From Massilia sp. TS11 (GTDB lineage: Bacteria; Pseudomonadota; Gammaproteobacteria; Burkholderiales; Burkholderiaceae_D), in NCBI RefSeq assembly GCF_022012445.1, contig NZ_JAKLTS010000011.1:1-64000 (forward strand): a stretch of DNA of 64,000 nucleotides, written 5' to 3'. The notes below the pieces were generated by a model, which was not told where the DNA came from, did not search any database, and worked only from the letters and a program-made list of their open reading frames with translations. Made by a program: the position numbers and the translations under genes. Every line of letters starts with the position of its first letter. Positions within the stretch are counted from its first letter, which is position 1. Positions 19,112 to 28,563 of the stretch are shown in pieces.

Positions 19112-22100
19112 TTGAGCGACGCATTGCACAATCCGGAACATGGGCACCACCCGCACCTGGCCGAACGCTGGCGCCGCCTGCGCGCGGCCTATCGGCTGGC
19201 CAACCGGGTCTCGCACCATGCGCTCGGCTTCGCTGTCAAGACAGTGGCCCTGGTCTACTTCCTGTTTGCGCTGGCCTTTCTGGCGCTGCGCTACGCGGTG
19301 CTGCCGAATATCGATCTGTACAAAGCCGACATCGAACGCATGGCCGGGCGCGCGCTCGGCAATCCGGTTTCGATCGCGCGCATCTACGCGTCCTGGAACG
19401 GGCTGCGCCCGAATTTCTTCCTGGGCGATGTGCGCCTGCACGACGCCGCCGGGCGCCAGCTGCTGCACCTGCCGAGCGTGTCGGCCACGGTCTCGTGGTG
19501 GAGCGTGCTGGCCCTCGACGTGCGCTTCCAGCAGCTGGAACTGATCGGCCCCGACCTCGACATCCTGCGCCGCCCCGATGGGCGTATCCAGGTGGCCGGC
19601 ATCGTGCTCGATACGGCCCAGGGCCAGGGCCAGGGTGCCGACTGGGCCCTGCAGCAGCACGAAGTCGTGATCCGCGATGGCCGCGTGCACTGGACCGACC
19701 AGAAACGTGGCGCGCCCGAACTGGTGCTCGAGAAGCTCAATCTGGTGCTGCGCAACCGCTGGACCCACCACCAGTTCGCGCTGCAGGCGACGCCGCCGGC
19801 CGCCCTCGGCCAGCCGGTCGATGTGCGCGCCGACTTCAGCCACCCGCGCTTTGCCACCCGCATCGCCGACGTCGCGCGCTGGAAGGGCGAGCTGTACGCC
19901 GATGTGCGCGGCAGCGATCTGGCCGCCTGGAAGGCCTATGTCGACTATCCGTTCGCGGTCCAGAGCGGGCGCGGCGCCGTGCGTGCCTGGATCAGCCTCG
20001 ACCAGGCGCGCCTGGCCGGCATCACGGCCGATGTGCAGCTGGCCGATGTCCAGGCCCGCCTGGCGCCGGAGCTGCCGGCCCTCGATCTGGTGCAGGTGGC
20101 GGGCCGTCTGTCGGCCAAGGAAACCATCAAGCTCGGCGTGGCCGAGGGCCTGCCGACCTTTGGCGCGCATGGCCACAGCATCGGCCTGGAGAATTTTTCG
20201 GTCCTCACGCGCGATGGCCTGAGCCTGCCGCCGACGACCCTGAACGAAACCTACTACGAGGCCGACGGCAAGAAGCCGGCGCGGGTGGAACTGACGGCCA
20301 AGCTGGTCGATCTGGCCACCTTCGCCGAACTGGCGGCCCAGCTGCCGCTGTCGCCCTCGCAGCGCCAGCTGCTGGCCGATCTGGAGCCGCGCGGCCAGCT
20401 GCGCAATGTCAGCGCCCAGTGGGAAGGGCATTACCCGGCCATCAGCAGCTACAAGCTCAAGGCCGAGCTGGCCGATCTGGCCCTGAAGGCCCAGCCGGCA
20501 CGCGCGCCGCAGCCGAAGACGGCCACCAGCCCGGCGCTGCCGGGTGCGCCGGCGATTCCCGGTTTCGCCGGCCTGAGCGGCAGCATCGACGCCAGCGAGA
20601 AGGGCGGCAGCCTGCAGCTCGATTCGCGCAATCTGATGCTGCACCTGCCCGGCTACATGATCGAGCCGGACCTGCAGTTCGACACGGCGACGATGAAGTC
20701 GCGCTGGAGCTACGAGGCCAAGAACCAGTTCCTGTTCCAGGCCGACCAGCTGGTGCTCACGCGCGGGCCGATGAAGCTGCAGCTGCAGGGCCGCCACCTG
20801 CTGCCGCTCGACCCGCAGGCGCCCAATCCGCTCGGCACCGTCGACATCGACGGCAGCATCAGCCGCTTCGAGATCAACCAGGTCGGCGCCTGGCTGCCGA
20901 GCGCCACCGGCGCCGACCTGCAGGCCTGGCTGACCCGCGCGCTCGAGGCGGGCGTGCTGAAGGACGCCACGCTCAAGCTGCGCGGCGAGCTGGCCCACTT
21001 CCCGTTTGCCGCCCCGGCCGACAAGCCGCATGGCGAATTCCGCGTGGCCGGCAAGCTGGAAAACGCGCGTCTGAACTATGTACCCGGCGAATTCGCCAAG
21101 GACGGCAAGGCGCCGCTCTGGCCCGTGGCCGACAAGATCAATGGCAGCATCGTGTTCGACCGCGCGCGCATGGAGATCAAGGGCGACACGGCGCGCACGC
21201 TCGGCGTCAGTCTGAACAAGGTGACGGCCGTGGTGGCGGACCTGCTGGCGCACGATCTGATGCTCGACATCGACGGCAGCGCCAGCGGCCCGCTGCAGGA
21301 GTTCATGAAGTATGTGGCGGCCAGCCCGGTGGCCGACTTCACCGGCCATGTGCTGGACGAGACGCGCGCCGGCGGCAATACCAAGCTGGCGCTGAAGCTG
21401 CATATTCCGCTCAACCATGCGATCGACACGCGCGTGCAGGGCGCGCTGCAGCTGGCCGGGAACGACATCGTGCTGTTCAACGACCTGCCGCCGGCCCTGG
21501 GCACGAGCGGCAAGATCGAATTCAATGAACGCGGCGTCAACCTCAATACGCTCAACGCGAGCATGCTCGGTGGTCCGCTGACGGTCAGCGGCGGCAGCCA
21601 GAAGGACGGCGCCATCCTGGTGCGCTTCGGCGGCCAGATGACGGCCGAGGGCCTGAAGAAAACCTATCCGGGGGCGGGCCTGCAGCGCGTGCTGGGCCAC
21701 ATCAGCGGCAATACGCGCTTCAGCGGTTCGGTGCTGGTCAAGGACCATGCGACGACGGTGAATGTGGAATCGAGCCTGGCCGGTCTGGGCCTGGATTTCC
21801 CAGCCCCGCTGCGCAAGGCGGCGCCGGACAGCCTGCCGCTGCGCTTCGTGCTGAGCTCGACCGATCCGGCGCGCGACGATATCCGCATCTCGCTTGGCAA
21901 TAGCATCGGCGCGCGCTACCAGCGCCAGAAGCAGGGCAAGCAATGGAGCGTGCTGCGCGCCGGTGTCGGCGTCAATGCCACGGTGCCGGAGCCCGATAGC
22001 GGCCTGCAGCTGAACGTCAATCTGAAGACCCTGAATGTCGACCAGTGGAGCGCCCTGGGCAACAGCGTGGCCAGCGCGCGCCCCGATGCGCGTGCGGCGG

Positions 22101-23260
22101 CCGAGGGCGGGCTCGATTTCACGCCGTATATCGCGCCCGACATCATGGCCGCCCATGCGACCGAGATGATCGTGGCCGACCGCAAGATCGACAATGTGGT
22201 GATCGGCATGACGCGCCAGCGCGGCGTGTGGCAAGCCAACGTCGACGCGCGCCAGGCTTCCGGCCACATCACCTATGCCGAAGGGCCGGGCGCGGGCAAG
22301 ATCACGGCGCGTCTGGCCTCGCTGCTGATTCCCGATGCCAGCGAGGCGGCCGTCAAGGACATCGTCGAGAGCTCGAAAACGGCCTCGATGCCGGCCCTGG
22401 ACATCGTGGCCGAGCGCTTCGAGCTGTCCAACAAGCAGCTCGGCCGGCTCGAGCTGGTGGCCAATAATGTGCCGCGCGAGTGGCGCATCAATAAACTGGC
22501 CCTGGTCACGCCCGACGGCAAGCTCGATGGCACCGGCAAGTGGGTGCTGGGCGAGGGCAAGAGCAGCACCACGAGCCTGAACTTCAACCTCGATATCGGC
22601 GACGCTGGCAAGCTGCTCGAGCGGCTCGGCTTCCCCGATACGCTCAAGCGCGGCAAGGGCAAACTCAGTGGCGACCTCGCCTGGAACGGCCTGCCGCATG
22701 CGCTCGACCTGCCCAGCCTGTCGGGCAATGTGGTGCTGAATGTGGAGAACGGCCAGTTCCTCAAGCAGGATCCGGGCGCGGCCAAGCTGCTTGGCGTGCT
22801 GTCGCTGCAGGCCCTGCCACGCCTGCTCAAGCTCGATTTCAACGACGTCTTCTCCGAGGGCCTGGCCTTCGACGGCATCGCCGGTACGGCCGCCATCGCG
22901 CGCGGCACCCTGCGCACCGATAATCTGAAGATGCATGGGGTGCAGGCCACGGTGCTGATGGACGGGGCGATCGACATCGCCAATGAAACGACCAATCTGC
23001 ATGTGGTGGTGATCCCCGAATTCAACCTCGGCACCGGCTCACTGATGTACCTGGCCGTGAACCCGGTGGTCGGCGTGACCTCGATGCTGGCCCAGCTTTT
23101 CCTGCGCCAGCCGGTGATGAAGGCCCTGACCTACCAGATGCAGGTGGCCGGCCCGTGGAAGGCGCCGGTGGTGACCAAACTCGATAGCGGCAAGCTGGCC
23201 CCGGTGCCGGACAAGGGCCCGCCCAAGGCGGCCGCGCCCAGCAGCGCCAAAGGAGACTGA
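19112..23260 (+). CDS. yhdP: YhdP-family AsmA-like envelope protein
   Basis: This very large inner-membrane-anchored periplasmic protein has 1382 residues. Known YhdP proteins help move phospholipids from the inner to the outer membrane and keep the outer membrane a barrier. Seen: a basic cytoplasmic N-terminus, one membrane segment at about 40-62 (VALVYFLFALAFLALRY), then a long beta-rich chain with DUF3971-like repeats, and an AsmA-like C-terminal domain with FNLDIGDAGKLLERLGF and MYLAVNPVVGVTSMLAQLFL near the end. TTG at 19112 is used because no ATG or GTG fits better. The stop is one base before the ATG of the next gene, and the order glnE-yhdP-nit-tldD is typical for betaproteobacteria. 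Confidence 0.9.
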   Translation: MSDALHNPEHGHHPHLAERWRRLRAAYRLANRVSHHALGFAVKTVALVYFLFALAFLALRYAVLPNIDLYKADIERMAGRALGNPVSIARIYASWNGLRPNFFLGDVRLHDAAGRQLLHLPSVSATVSWWSVLALDVRFQQLELIGPDLDILRRPDGRIQVAGIVLDTAQGQGQGADWALQQHEVVIRDGRVHWTDQKRGAPELVLEKLNLVLRNRWTHHQFALQATPPAALGQPVDVRADFSHPRFATRIADVARWKGELYADVRGSDLAAWKAYVDYPFAVQSGRGAVRAWISLDQARLAGITADVQLADVQARLAPELPALDLVQVAGRLSAKETIKLGVAEGLPTFGAHGHSIGLENFSVLTRDGLSLPPTTLNETYYEADGKKPARVELTAKLVDLATFAELAAQLPLSPSQRQLLADLEPRGQLRNVSAQWEGHYPAISSYKLKAELADLALKAQPARAPQPKTATSPALPGAPAIPGFAGLSGSIDASEKGGSLQLDSRNLMLHLPGYMIEPDLQFDTATMKSRWSYEAKNQFLFQADQLVLTRGPMKLQLQGRHLLPLDPQAPNPLGTVDIDGSISRFEINQVGAWLPSATGADLQAWLTRALEAGVLKDATLKLRGELAHFPFAAPADKPHGEFRVAGKLENARLNYVPGEFAKDGKAPLWPVADKINGSIVFDRARMEIKGDTARTLGVSLNKVTAVVADLLAHDLMLDIDGSASGPLQEFMKYVAASPVADFTGHVLDETRAGGNTKLALKLHIPLNHAIDTRVQGALQLAGNDIVLFNDLPPALGTSGKIEFNERGVNLNTLNASMLGGPLTVSGGSQKDGAILVRFGGQMTAEGLKKTYPGAGLQRVLGHISGNTRFSGSVLVKDHATTVNVESSLAGLGLDFPAPLRKAAPDSLPLRFVLSSTDPARDDIRISLGNSIGARYQRQKQGKQWSVLRAGVGVNATVPEPDSGLQLNVNLKTLNVDQWSALGNSVASARPDARAAAEGGLDFTPYIAPDIMAAHATEMIVADRKIDNVVIGMTRQRGVWQANVDARQASGHITYAEGPGAGKITARLASLLIPDASEAAVKDIVESSKTASMPALDIVAERFELSNKQLGRLELVANNVPREWRINKLALVTPDGKLDGTGKWVLGEGKSSTTSLNFNLDIGDAGKLLERLGFPDTLKRGKGKLSGDLAWNGLPHALDLPSLSGNVVLNVENGQFLKQDPGAAKLLGVLSLQALPRLLKLDFNDVFSEGLAFDGIAGTAAIARGTLRTDNLKMHGVQATVLMDGAIDIANETTNLHVVVIPEFNLGTGSLMYLAVNPVVGVTSMLAQLFLRQPVMKALTYQMQVAGPWKAPVVTKLDSGKLAPVPDKGPPKAAAPSSAKGD

Positions 23261-23261
23261 G

Positions 23262-24062
23262 ATGACAACGACGGTAGCGGCGATTCAGATGGTGTCGGGG
23301 CCGACGGTGGCCGAGAACCTGGCCACGGCCACGCGCCTGATCGGCGAGGCGGCCGCGCGCGGCGCGCGCCTGGTGGCCTTGCCCGAATATTTTGCGATCA
23401 TGGGTGTGCGCGACACCGACAAGGTGGACGTGGCCGAGCCGCTTGGCGCCGGTCCGATCCAGCAGGCGCTGGCCACGGCCGCGCGCACGCATGGCATCTA
23501 CCTCCTCGGCGGCACGCTGCCGCTGGTGGCGCCCGAAGCGGGCAAGGTGCTCAACACCACGCTCGCGTATGGGCCCGATGGCGAGGCTGTGGGCCGCTAC
23601 GACAAGATCCACCTGTTCGGCTTCCAGCGCGGCGAGGAGTCGTATGACGAAGCGCGCACCATCGTGCCGGGCCGCCAGGTCGGTGTGATCGACACGCCGT
23701 TCGCGCGCGTCGGCATCGCCATCTGCTACGACCTGCGCTTCCCGGAGCTGTTCCGCGCGATGGGCGAGGTCGATCTGGTGGTGCTGCCGGCCGCCTTCAC
23801 CCATGTGACGGGCCAGGCCCACTGGGAGGTGCTGCTGCGTGCGCGCGCCATCGAGAACCAGTGCTATGTGCTGGCCGCGGCCCAGGGCGGCACCCATGCG
23901 AGCGGGCGCCGCACCTTCGGCCATTCGATGCTGATCGATCCCTGGGGCGAGGTGCTCGCCGTGCTGCCCGAGGGCGAAGGCGTGGTGGCCGGTGCGCTCG
24001 ACCCGGCCCGCATCGCCAGCGTGCGCGCCAGCCTGCCCGCGCTGCGCCACCGGACGATGTGA
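23262..24062 (+). CDS. carbon-nitrogen hydrolase (Nit1 / deaminated glutathione amidase type)
   Basis: This nitrilase-superfamily amidase of 266 residues has the catalytic triad visible as Glu42 (ALPEYF), Lys115 (YDKIHLFG) and Cys155 ([13 protein letters not shown]). The sequence [18 protein letters not shown] is typical of the Nit1/NitFhit branch, which in characterised members hydrolyses deaminated glutathione as metabolite repair. It is translationally linked to yhdP (1-bp gap) and followed by tldD after 50 bp. The exact substrate is inference from the family. Confidence 0.88.
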   Translation: MTTTVAAIQMVSGPTVAENLATATRLIGEAAARGARLVALPEYFAIMGVRDTDKVDVAEPLGAGPIQQALATAARTHGIYLLGGTLPLVAPEAGKVLNTTLAYGPDGEAVGRYDKIHLFGFQRGEESYDEARTIVPGRQVGVIDTPFARVGIAICYDLRFPELFRAMGEVDLVVLPAAFTHVTGQAHWEVLLRARAIENQCYVLAAAQGGTHASGRRTFGHSMLIDPWGEVLAVLPEGEGVVAGALDPARIASVRASLPALRHRTM

Positions 24063-24112
24063 TCGCGGCGCTTGTGGCACAATGCGCCGTAACCGAGTCT
24101 GAACTGAACACC

Positions 24113-25576
24113 ATGAGCCCATTCGAACCCAATCTGTCATCGCTGGCCACCGCGCGCGAGATTCTGCTCACGCCCTTTGGCCTGGATGAGGCCAAGCTGG
24201 TCAAGGCACTCGGCGCCATGTTCTCGCATAAGGTGGACTACGCCGACCTCTACTTCCAGTTCACCAAGAGCGAGGGCTGGAGCCTGGAGGAGGGCATCGT
24301 CAAAACCGGCAGCTTCTCGATCGACCAGGGCGTCGGCGTGCGCGCCGTCGCCGGCGACAAGACGGCCTTCTCGTATTCCGATGAAATCTCCGAGGCGGCC
24401 CTGCTCGACGCAGCCGCCGCCACGCGCACCATCGCGCGCGCCGGCAGCGGCCGGGTCAAGGTGGCCGGGCGCATGCAGCCGGCCGGCGGCCGCGCCCTGT
24501 ATCTGCCGAACGATCCGCTGGCCTCGCTCGATGCGGCCGACAAGGTGCGCCTGCTCGAAAAAATCGAGCAGATCGCGCGCGCCAAGGACCCGCGCGTGGT
24601 GCAGGTCATGGCCAGCCTGGCCGGCGAATACGATGTGGTGCTGGTGGCGCGCAGCGACGGCGTGCTGGCGGCCGACATCCGCCCGCTGGTGCGCATGTCG
24701 ATCACCGTCATCGCCGAGCAGAATGGGCGGCGCGAAATGGGCTCTTCCGGCGGCGGTGGCCGCTACCACTATGGCTATTTCAGCGAGGCCCTGCTCGAGC
24801 AGTACGCGGGCGAGGCCGTCAAATCGGCCCTCGTCAATCTCGAGGCGCGTCCGGCCCCGGCCGGGCCGATGACCATCGTGCTCGGTCCCGGCTGGCCCGG
24901 CGTGCTGCTGCACGAGGCGGTCGGCCATGGTCTCGAAGGGGACTTCAACCGCAAGGGTTCCTCGGCCTTCTCGGGCCGCATCGGCGAGCGCGTGGCCGCC
25001 AAGGGCGTGACCGTGGTCGACGACGGCACTCTGGCCGACCGCCGCGGTTCGCTGAATATCGACGACGAGGGCAACCCGACCCAGTGCACGACCCTGATCG
25101 AAGACGGCGTCCTCAAGGGCTATATCCAGGACACGCTGAATGCGCGCCTGATGAAGATGCCGGTGACGGGCAATGCGCGGCGCGAGTCCTTTGCCCACCT
25201 GCCGATGCCGCGCATGACCAACACCTATATGCTGGCCGGCGACAAGGACCCGGGCGAGATTCTGGCCTCGGTCAAGCACGGCCTGTACGCGGTCAATTTC
25301 GGCGGCGGCCAGGTCGACATCACGAATGGCAAATTCGTGTTCTCGGCCTCCGAGGCCTACATGATCGAGGACGGCAAGATCAGCTATCCGGTCAAGGGCG
25401 CGACCCTGATCGGCAATGGCCCCGATGTGCTGCAGCGGGTCTCGATGATCGGCAATGATATGCGCCTCGATTCGGGCGTGGGCGTGTGCGGCAAAGAGGG
25501 GCAGAGCGTGCCCGTTGGCGTCGGTCAGCCGACCCTGCGCATCGAGGGCGTGACCGTCGGCGGCACCGCCGGCTAA
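24113..25576 (+). CDS. tldD: metalloprotease TldD
   Basis: TldD forms a heterodimeric metalloprotease with TldE/PmbA that trims unfolded peptides, matures microcins and helps degrade the CcdA antitoxin. This 487-residue protein carries the zinc motif HEAVGH at 267-272 inside [18 protein letters not shown], plus the family segments [13 protein letters not shown] and [21 protein letters not shown]. Upstream in-frame sequence to 23861 is not TldD-like, and ATG 24113 gives the usual N-terminus. TldE is not in the window. The gene ends 42 bp before the convergent receptor gene. Confidence 0.94.
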   Translation: MSPFEPNLSSLATAREILLTPFGLDEAKLVKALGAMFSHKVDYADLYFQFTKSEGWSLEEGIVKTGSFSIDQGVGVRAVAGDKTAFSYSDEISEAALLDAAAATRTIARAGSGRVKVAGRMQPAGGRALYLPNDPLASLDAADKVRLLEKIEQIARAKDPRVVQVMASLAGEYDVVLVARSDGVLAADIRPLVRMSITVIAEQNGRREMGSSGGGGRYHYGYFSEALLEQYAGEAVKSALVNLEARPAPAGPMTIVLGPGWPGVLLHEAVGHGLEGDFNRKGSSAFSGRIGERVAAKGVTVVDDGTLADRRGSLNIDDEGNPTQCTTLIEDGVLKGYIQDTLNARLMKMPVTGNARRESFAHLPMPRMTNTYMLAGDKDPGEILASVKHGLYAVNFGGGQVDITNGKFVFSASEAYMIEDGKISYPVKGATLIGNGPDVLQRVSMIGNDMRLDSGVGVCGKEGQSVPVGVGQPTLRIEGVTVGGTAG

Positions 25577-25618
25577 GCGGCGCCGCCCTGGCGCGGGCCG
25601 GGAGCCCGCGCTGCATCC

Positions 25619-28234
25619 TCAGAACTTCACGGTGCCGCGCGCATAGAAGGTCCGGCCCAGCGGGTCGGTATAGCGCGGGTCATAGCCCTGCTGGAAAGTC
25701 GTGTGCTGGTTGGTGTAGGGCGGGTCCTTGTCGAACAGGTTTTTCACCCCGACCGTCAGATTCAGGCGCTGAAAGCCCGTATAGCTGCCGGCCAGGCTCC
25801 AGGTCGAATACGCGCCCACGTTCTGGCGGAAGGCCGGAGCCACGGCGTTTTGGTCGTGGTAGCCCGACATGTAGCGGTTGCCCACATTCACACTCCACGG
25901 TCCGTGCAGCCAGCTCAGCAGCAGGTTATGGCGCCAGCGGAACACCGGCGAGGCGTCCGCATACACGCCCGCGTTTTCCGTGTAAGGACCGCCGCGTTCG
26001 TTCTGGTAGGCATAGCGGTCGACATAGGTGCCGTCCGCCTGCAGCGCCAGGCTGTAGGGCAGGCGCATCGTCAGCGACAGGTCGAGCCCGCGCGCGCGCA
26101 CTTCACCGAGATTGGTGGTCGTGGCCTCGATATAGTCGAGCCGGTTGCCGGCCGCGTTGTAATGGAACAGGCTCGCGTACTTGAGCGGGTCGCCGAAGAT
26201 GGTCTGCTCGGCCAGCGAATTGATCTGGTCCTTGAGGCGGATGTTCCAGTAGTCGAGGCTGAGGGTCAGCGTCGGCATCGGTTCGATCACCACGCCGGCC
26301 GAGTAGGTGCGCGATTTTTCCGGCTTCACATTGGGATTGCCGCCGCCGCGGATGGTCTGCTGCTGGTCGCAGGCCAGGTTCGGATTGGCGCCCGGCACCG
26401 CCACCCCGTTCGGGCACAGGCGCGGGTCATTGTAGACATCCGAGGTATTGGTGCTGACCTGGGGCGCGTGCAGATCGTACAGCGTGGGCGCGCGAAAGCC
26501 GGTGTTGTAGGAGGCCCGCCCGAGCAGCTGGCGGGTCGGCTGCCACTTCAGGCTGAGCTTGGGATTGGTGCTGCCGCCGACATCGTTGTAGCGGTCGTAG
26601 CGCACGGCCAGATTGGCTTCGAGCATGGCCAGGAAGGGCGCGTCGATTTCGAAGAAGACGGCGCCGATATTGCGGCTGCCTTCCTGGTCCTTGGCGTCCG
26701 CATAGCCGGAGCTCGAGGCCTGGCTGGCCAGGTCGCGGTTGACGCGGTAGGTGGCGCGGTCGTGGCGGAACTCGGCGCCCAGGGCCAGGGCCAGCGCGCC
26801 GCCGGCCAGGGTGCCCAGCTCGCGCGAGGCATGGGCGTCGAGGGCCGTGCTGCGCATCTTGGCGTTCAGGTATTCGCCCAGCAGCAGCGAGTCGTTCAGG
26901 TAGGCGAGGCCGGCCGGCGACTGCTCGCCAAACGGATTGAGCAGGCCGGAAGCAACGCCGCTGACCATGCGCTGGTCGATCACATAGCCGCCGCGGAAGG
27001 CGCTGCGTGCGCGCGATTCGGCGTAGCTGAGGCCGGCGTTATAGTCCCAGCCGCCCATGCTGCCGACCACGCTGCCGAGGATGCGGTCGGTCAGGCTGGT
27101 GGAGAAATCGCGCCGTTGCCCGGTGACTAGCGGCCGCCAGCTGACGTCGAGGTCTTCGCCGGTGAGGCCAGGCACGGCCGGGGTGATGCCGCGCCCCGGA
27201 TAGTAGGGGCTGGCCGCCGTCATGGTCAGGCCGATGCCGGCCAGGGGCGGCGGCGCCACATGGGTTTCATTGGTGCTGCGGCTGTGCAGCAGCTCGAGGC
27301 TGGCGGTGTCGGTCTCGCTGAGCTTGTAGGAGGCCTTGCCGAGCCAGGTTTCCTGCCAGGCCTCGGGAATATCGTCGACGAAGCGCGTGTAATCGAAGCG
27401 GCAGGTGCGGTTGCTGGTCGAGGGCACCGAGGCCGGCGGCAGGCAGCCGCTGGCGAAGGCCGGATTGCCGCTGATGTCATTGGCCGAATAGAAGTTGGCG
27501 GGGAAGGGCGTGCCGCTGGTCTGCAGCACGCCGCGCTCGGGACGCAGGCCGGTGGCCGAGAAGGCGCGCGCCGTGGCCGGCAGGGCGGCCTGGTGGTGCA
27601 CGTCGACGACGCCGAAGACATTGAAGCGGTCGGTGTCGAGCTCGCCGAAGCCGGCCAGCAGATTCAGGCGCGCCTCGTCGCCGCCGCCCGAGGCCTGCGG
27701 CTTGACGCCCTCAAGCGTGACGGCCCCGCCCTTGACCGAGCGGCGCGTGATGAAGTTGACCACGCCGCCGATGGCGTCGGTGCCGTAGATGGCCGAGGCG
27801 CCGTCGCGCAGCACTTCGACGCGCTCGAGCGCGGCCACCGGAATCACGTTCAGGTCGACCGTATCGGCCCCGTACGGGTGGTTGGCTAGGCGCCGGCCAT
27901 TGAGCAGCACCAGGGTCTTGTTGCTGCCCAGGCCGCGCAGATCGGCCTCCGAGCGGCCGCCCGTGCCGGCCCCGACCGACTGGCTGCCGGACACCGACGT
28001 CTGGTTCATCGGGATGGTGTTGAGCACTTCCTGGGCCGTGGTCAGGCCCTGTTTGGCGAAGTCGTCGGCGCGGATCGTGGTCAGCGGCAGCGAGGACTGG
28101 GCCGCCAGGCGGCGGATCGAGGTGCCGGTGATTTCCACCCGCGTCATGGTCTGCTCGGCTTGCGCGAGCGCCGCTTGCGCAGCGCACAAAGCAGCCCCGG
28201 CCGCGAGCGCGCGCAGCAAGAAGCGATGTCTCAT
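25619..28234 (-). CDS. TonB-dependent receptor
   Basis: This 871-residue outer-membrane receptor has a signal peptide beginning MRHRFLLRALAAGAALCAA and ending ALA-Q. The TonB box region is TRVEITGTSIRR, followed by the plug motifs SLPLTTIRADDF, KTLVLLNGRRLANHP and VEVLRDGASAIYGTDAIGGVVNFI. The barrel ends GTVKF with the usual terminal Phe. ATG 28234 is chosen because GGAG lies about 9 bases upstream, although the frame is open to 28273. A small dyad CCGTGC-ACA-GCACGG (28261-28275) lies in its leader. It is divergent from the aroG leader transcript. The ligand is unknown; no siderophore-type neighbour genes are present. Confidence 0.92.
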   Translation of the reverse strand: MRHRFLLRALAAGAALCAAQAALAQAEQTMTRVEITGTSIRRLAAQSSLPLTTIRADDFAKQGLTTAQEVLNTIPMNQTSVSGSQSVGAGTGGRSEADLRGLGSNKTLVLLNGRRLANHPYGADTVDLNVIPVAALERVEVLRDGASAIYGTDAIGGVVNFITRRSVKGGAVTLEGVKPQASGGGDEARLNLLAGFGELDTDRFNVFGVVDVHHQAALPATARAFSATGLRPERGVLQTSGTPFPANFYSANDISGNPAFASGCLPPASVPSTSNRTCRFDYTRFVDDIPEAWQETWLGKASYKLSETDTASLELLHSRSTNETHVAPPPLAGIGLTMTAASPYYPGRGITPAVPGLTGEDLDVSWRPLVTGQRRDFSTSLTDRILGSVVGSMGGWDYNAGLSYAESRARSAFRGGYVIDQRMVSGVASGLLNPFGEQSPAGLAYLNDSLLLGEYLNAKMRSTALDAHASRELGTLAGGALALALGAEFRHDRATYRVNRDLASQASSSGYADAKDQEGSRNIGAVFFEIDAPFLAMLEANLAVRYDRYNDVGGSTNPKLSLKWQPTRQLLGRASYNTGFRAPTLYDLHAPQVSTNTSDVYNDPRLCPNGVAVPGANPNLACDQQQTIRGGGNPNVKPEKSRTYSAGVVIEPMPTLTLSLDYWNIRLKDQINSLAEQTIFGDPLKYASLFHYNAAGNRLDYIEATTTNLGEVRARGLDLSLTMRLPYSLALQADGTYVDRYAYQNERGGPYTENAGVYADASPVFRWRHNLLLSWLHGPWSVNVGNRYMSGYHDQNAVAPAFRQNVGAYSTWSLAGSYTGFQRLNLTVGVKNLFDKDPPYTNQHTTFQQGYDPRYTDPLGRTFYARGTVKF

Positions 28235-28387
28235 GGGTTGGCTCCAGAATGGGTAAAAGGCCGTGCACAGCACGGGCGTAGACGCCGAGTCTTGCAGAAT
28301 GTGGTCTGATCCCTCTGCGGCAGATCAATCGTGCGGCGCAAAATAAAGCGCTTGCCAAACGACAAGCGGAGGGTGTAGAGTCATCGT

Positions 28388-28474
28388 ATGACGCGCCAGA
28401 TCTGGTTTACCTGCTATTTTTACTTTAGCTTTCCAGCCCCAGGGCGGTGGATGAGCGGCAGGTGCACACAGTAA
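28388..28474 (+). CDS. aromatic-rich leader peptide of aroG (attenuator)
   Basis: This 28-codon ORF has the core WFTCYFYFSF at residues 6-15: seven of ten residues are Trp, Phe or Tyr, the amino acids whose synthesis begins with the downstream enzyme. Trp recurs at residue 21. A purine-rich GGAGGG lies 14 bases before the ATG and AGAG lies 7 bases before it. The stop TAA at 28472 is 30 bases before a perfect terminator. This is the layout of ribosome-mediated attenuation, as in the known pheA and pheST leaders: with scarce charged tRNA-Phe, Tyr or Trp the ribosome stalls and the terminator is not formed. The function is inference, but composition, position and RNA pairing all agree. Confidence 0.8.
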   Translation: MTRQIWFTCYFYFSFPAPGRWMSGRCTQ

Positions 28475-28535
28475 GCAAAGGCAAGCCCGCAACAGCATCC
28501 CAAGAGACCGCCCACCAAGGGCGGTCTTTTTTTTT
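28442..28535 (+). terminator. aroG attenuator: antiterminator arm and terminator hairpin
   Basis: The terminator is the perfect 9-bp stem AGACCGCCC (28505-28513) / GGGCGGTCT (28519-28527) with loop ACCAA and nine T (28527-28535), placed only 28 bases before the aroG start codon. The 3' arm core GGGCGGT also occurs at 28442-28448, inside the leader ORF just after the aromatic codons, and can pair with ACCGCCC at 28507-28513. The two pairings exclude each other. A ribosome held at codons 6-15 would leave 28442-28448 free and favour antitermination. Confidence 0.8.
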
Positions 28536-28563
28536 ATCCCGACCCGTTTGATTGGAGAAACCC

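Noticed and set aside
18965-23002. 1345-codon open frame on the minus strand opposite yhdP
   Set aside because: High-GC antisense shadow of yhdP: it lacks any recognisable domain, is rich in Ala/Gly/Arg/His as expected for a shifted frame, and yhdP on the other strand is a clear family member.
28451-28474. Short ORF ATG AGC GGC ... TAA as a separate leader peptide
   Set aside because: It is in frame with, and simply the end of, the 28-codon aromatic leader starting at 28388.
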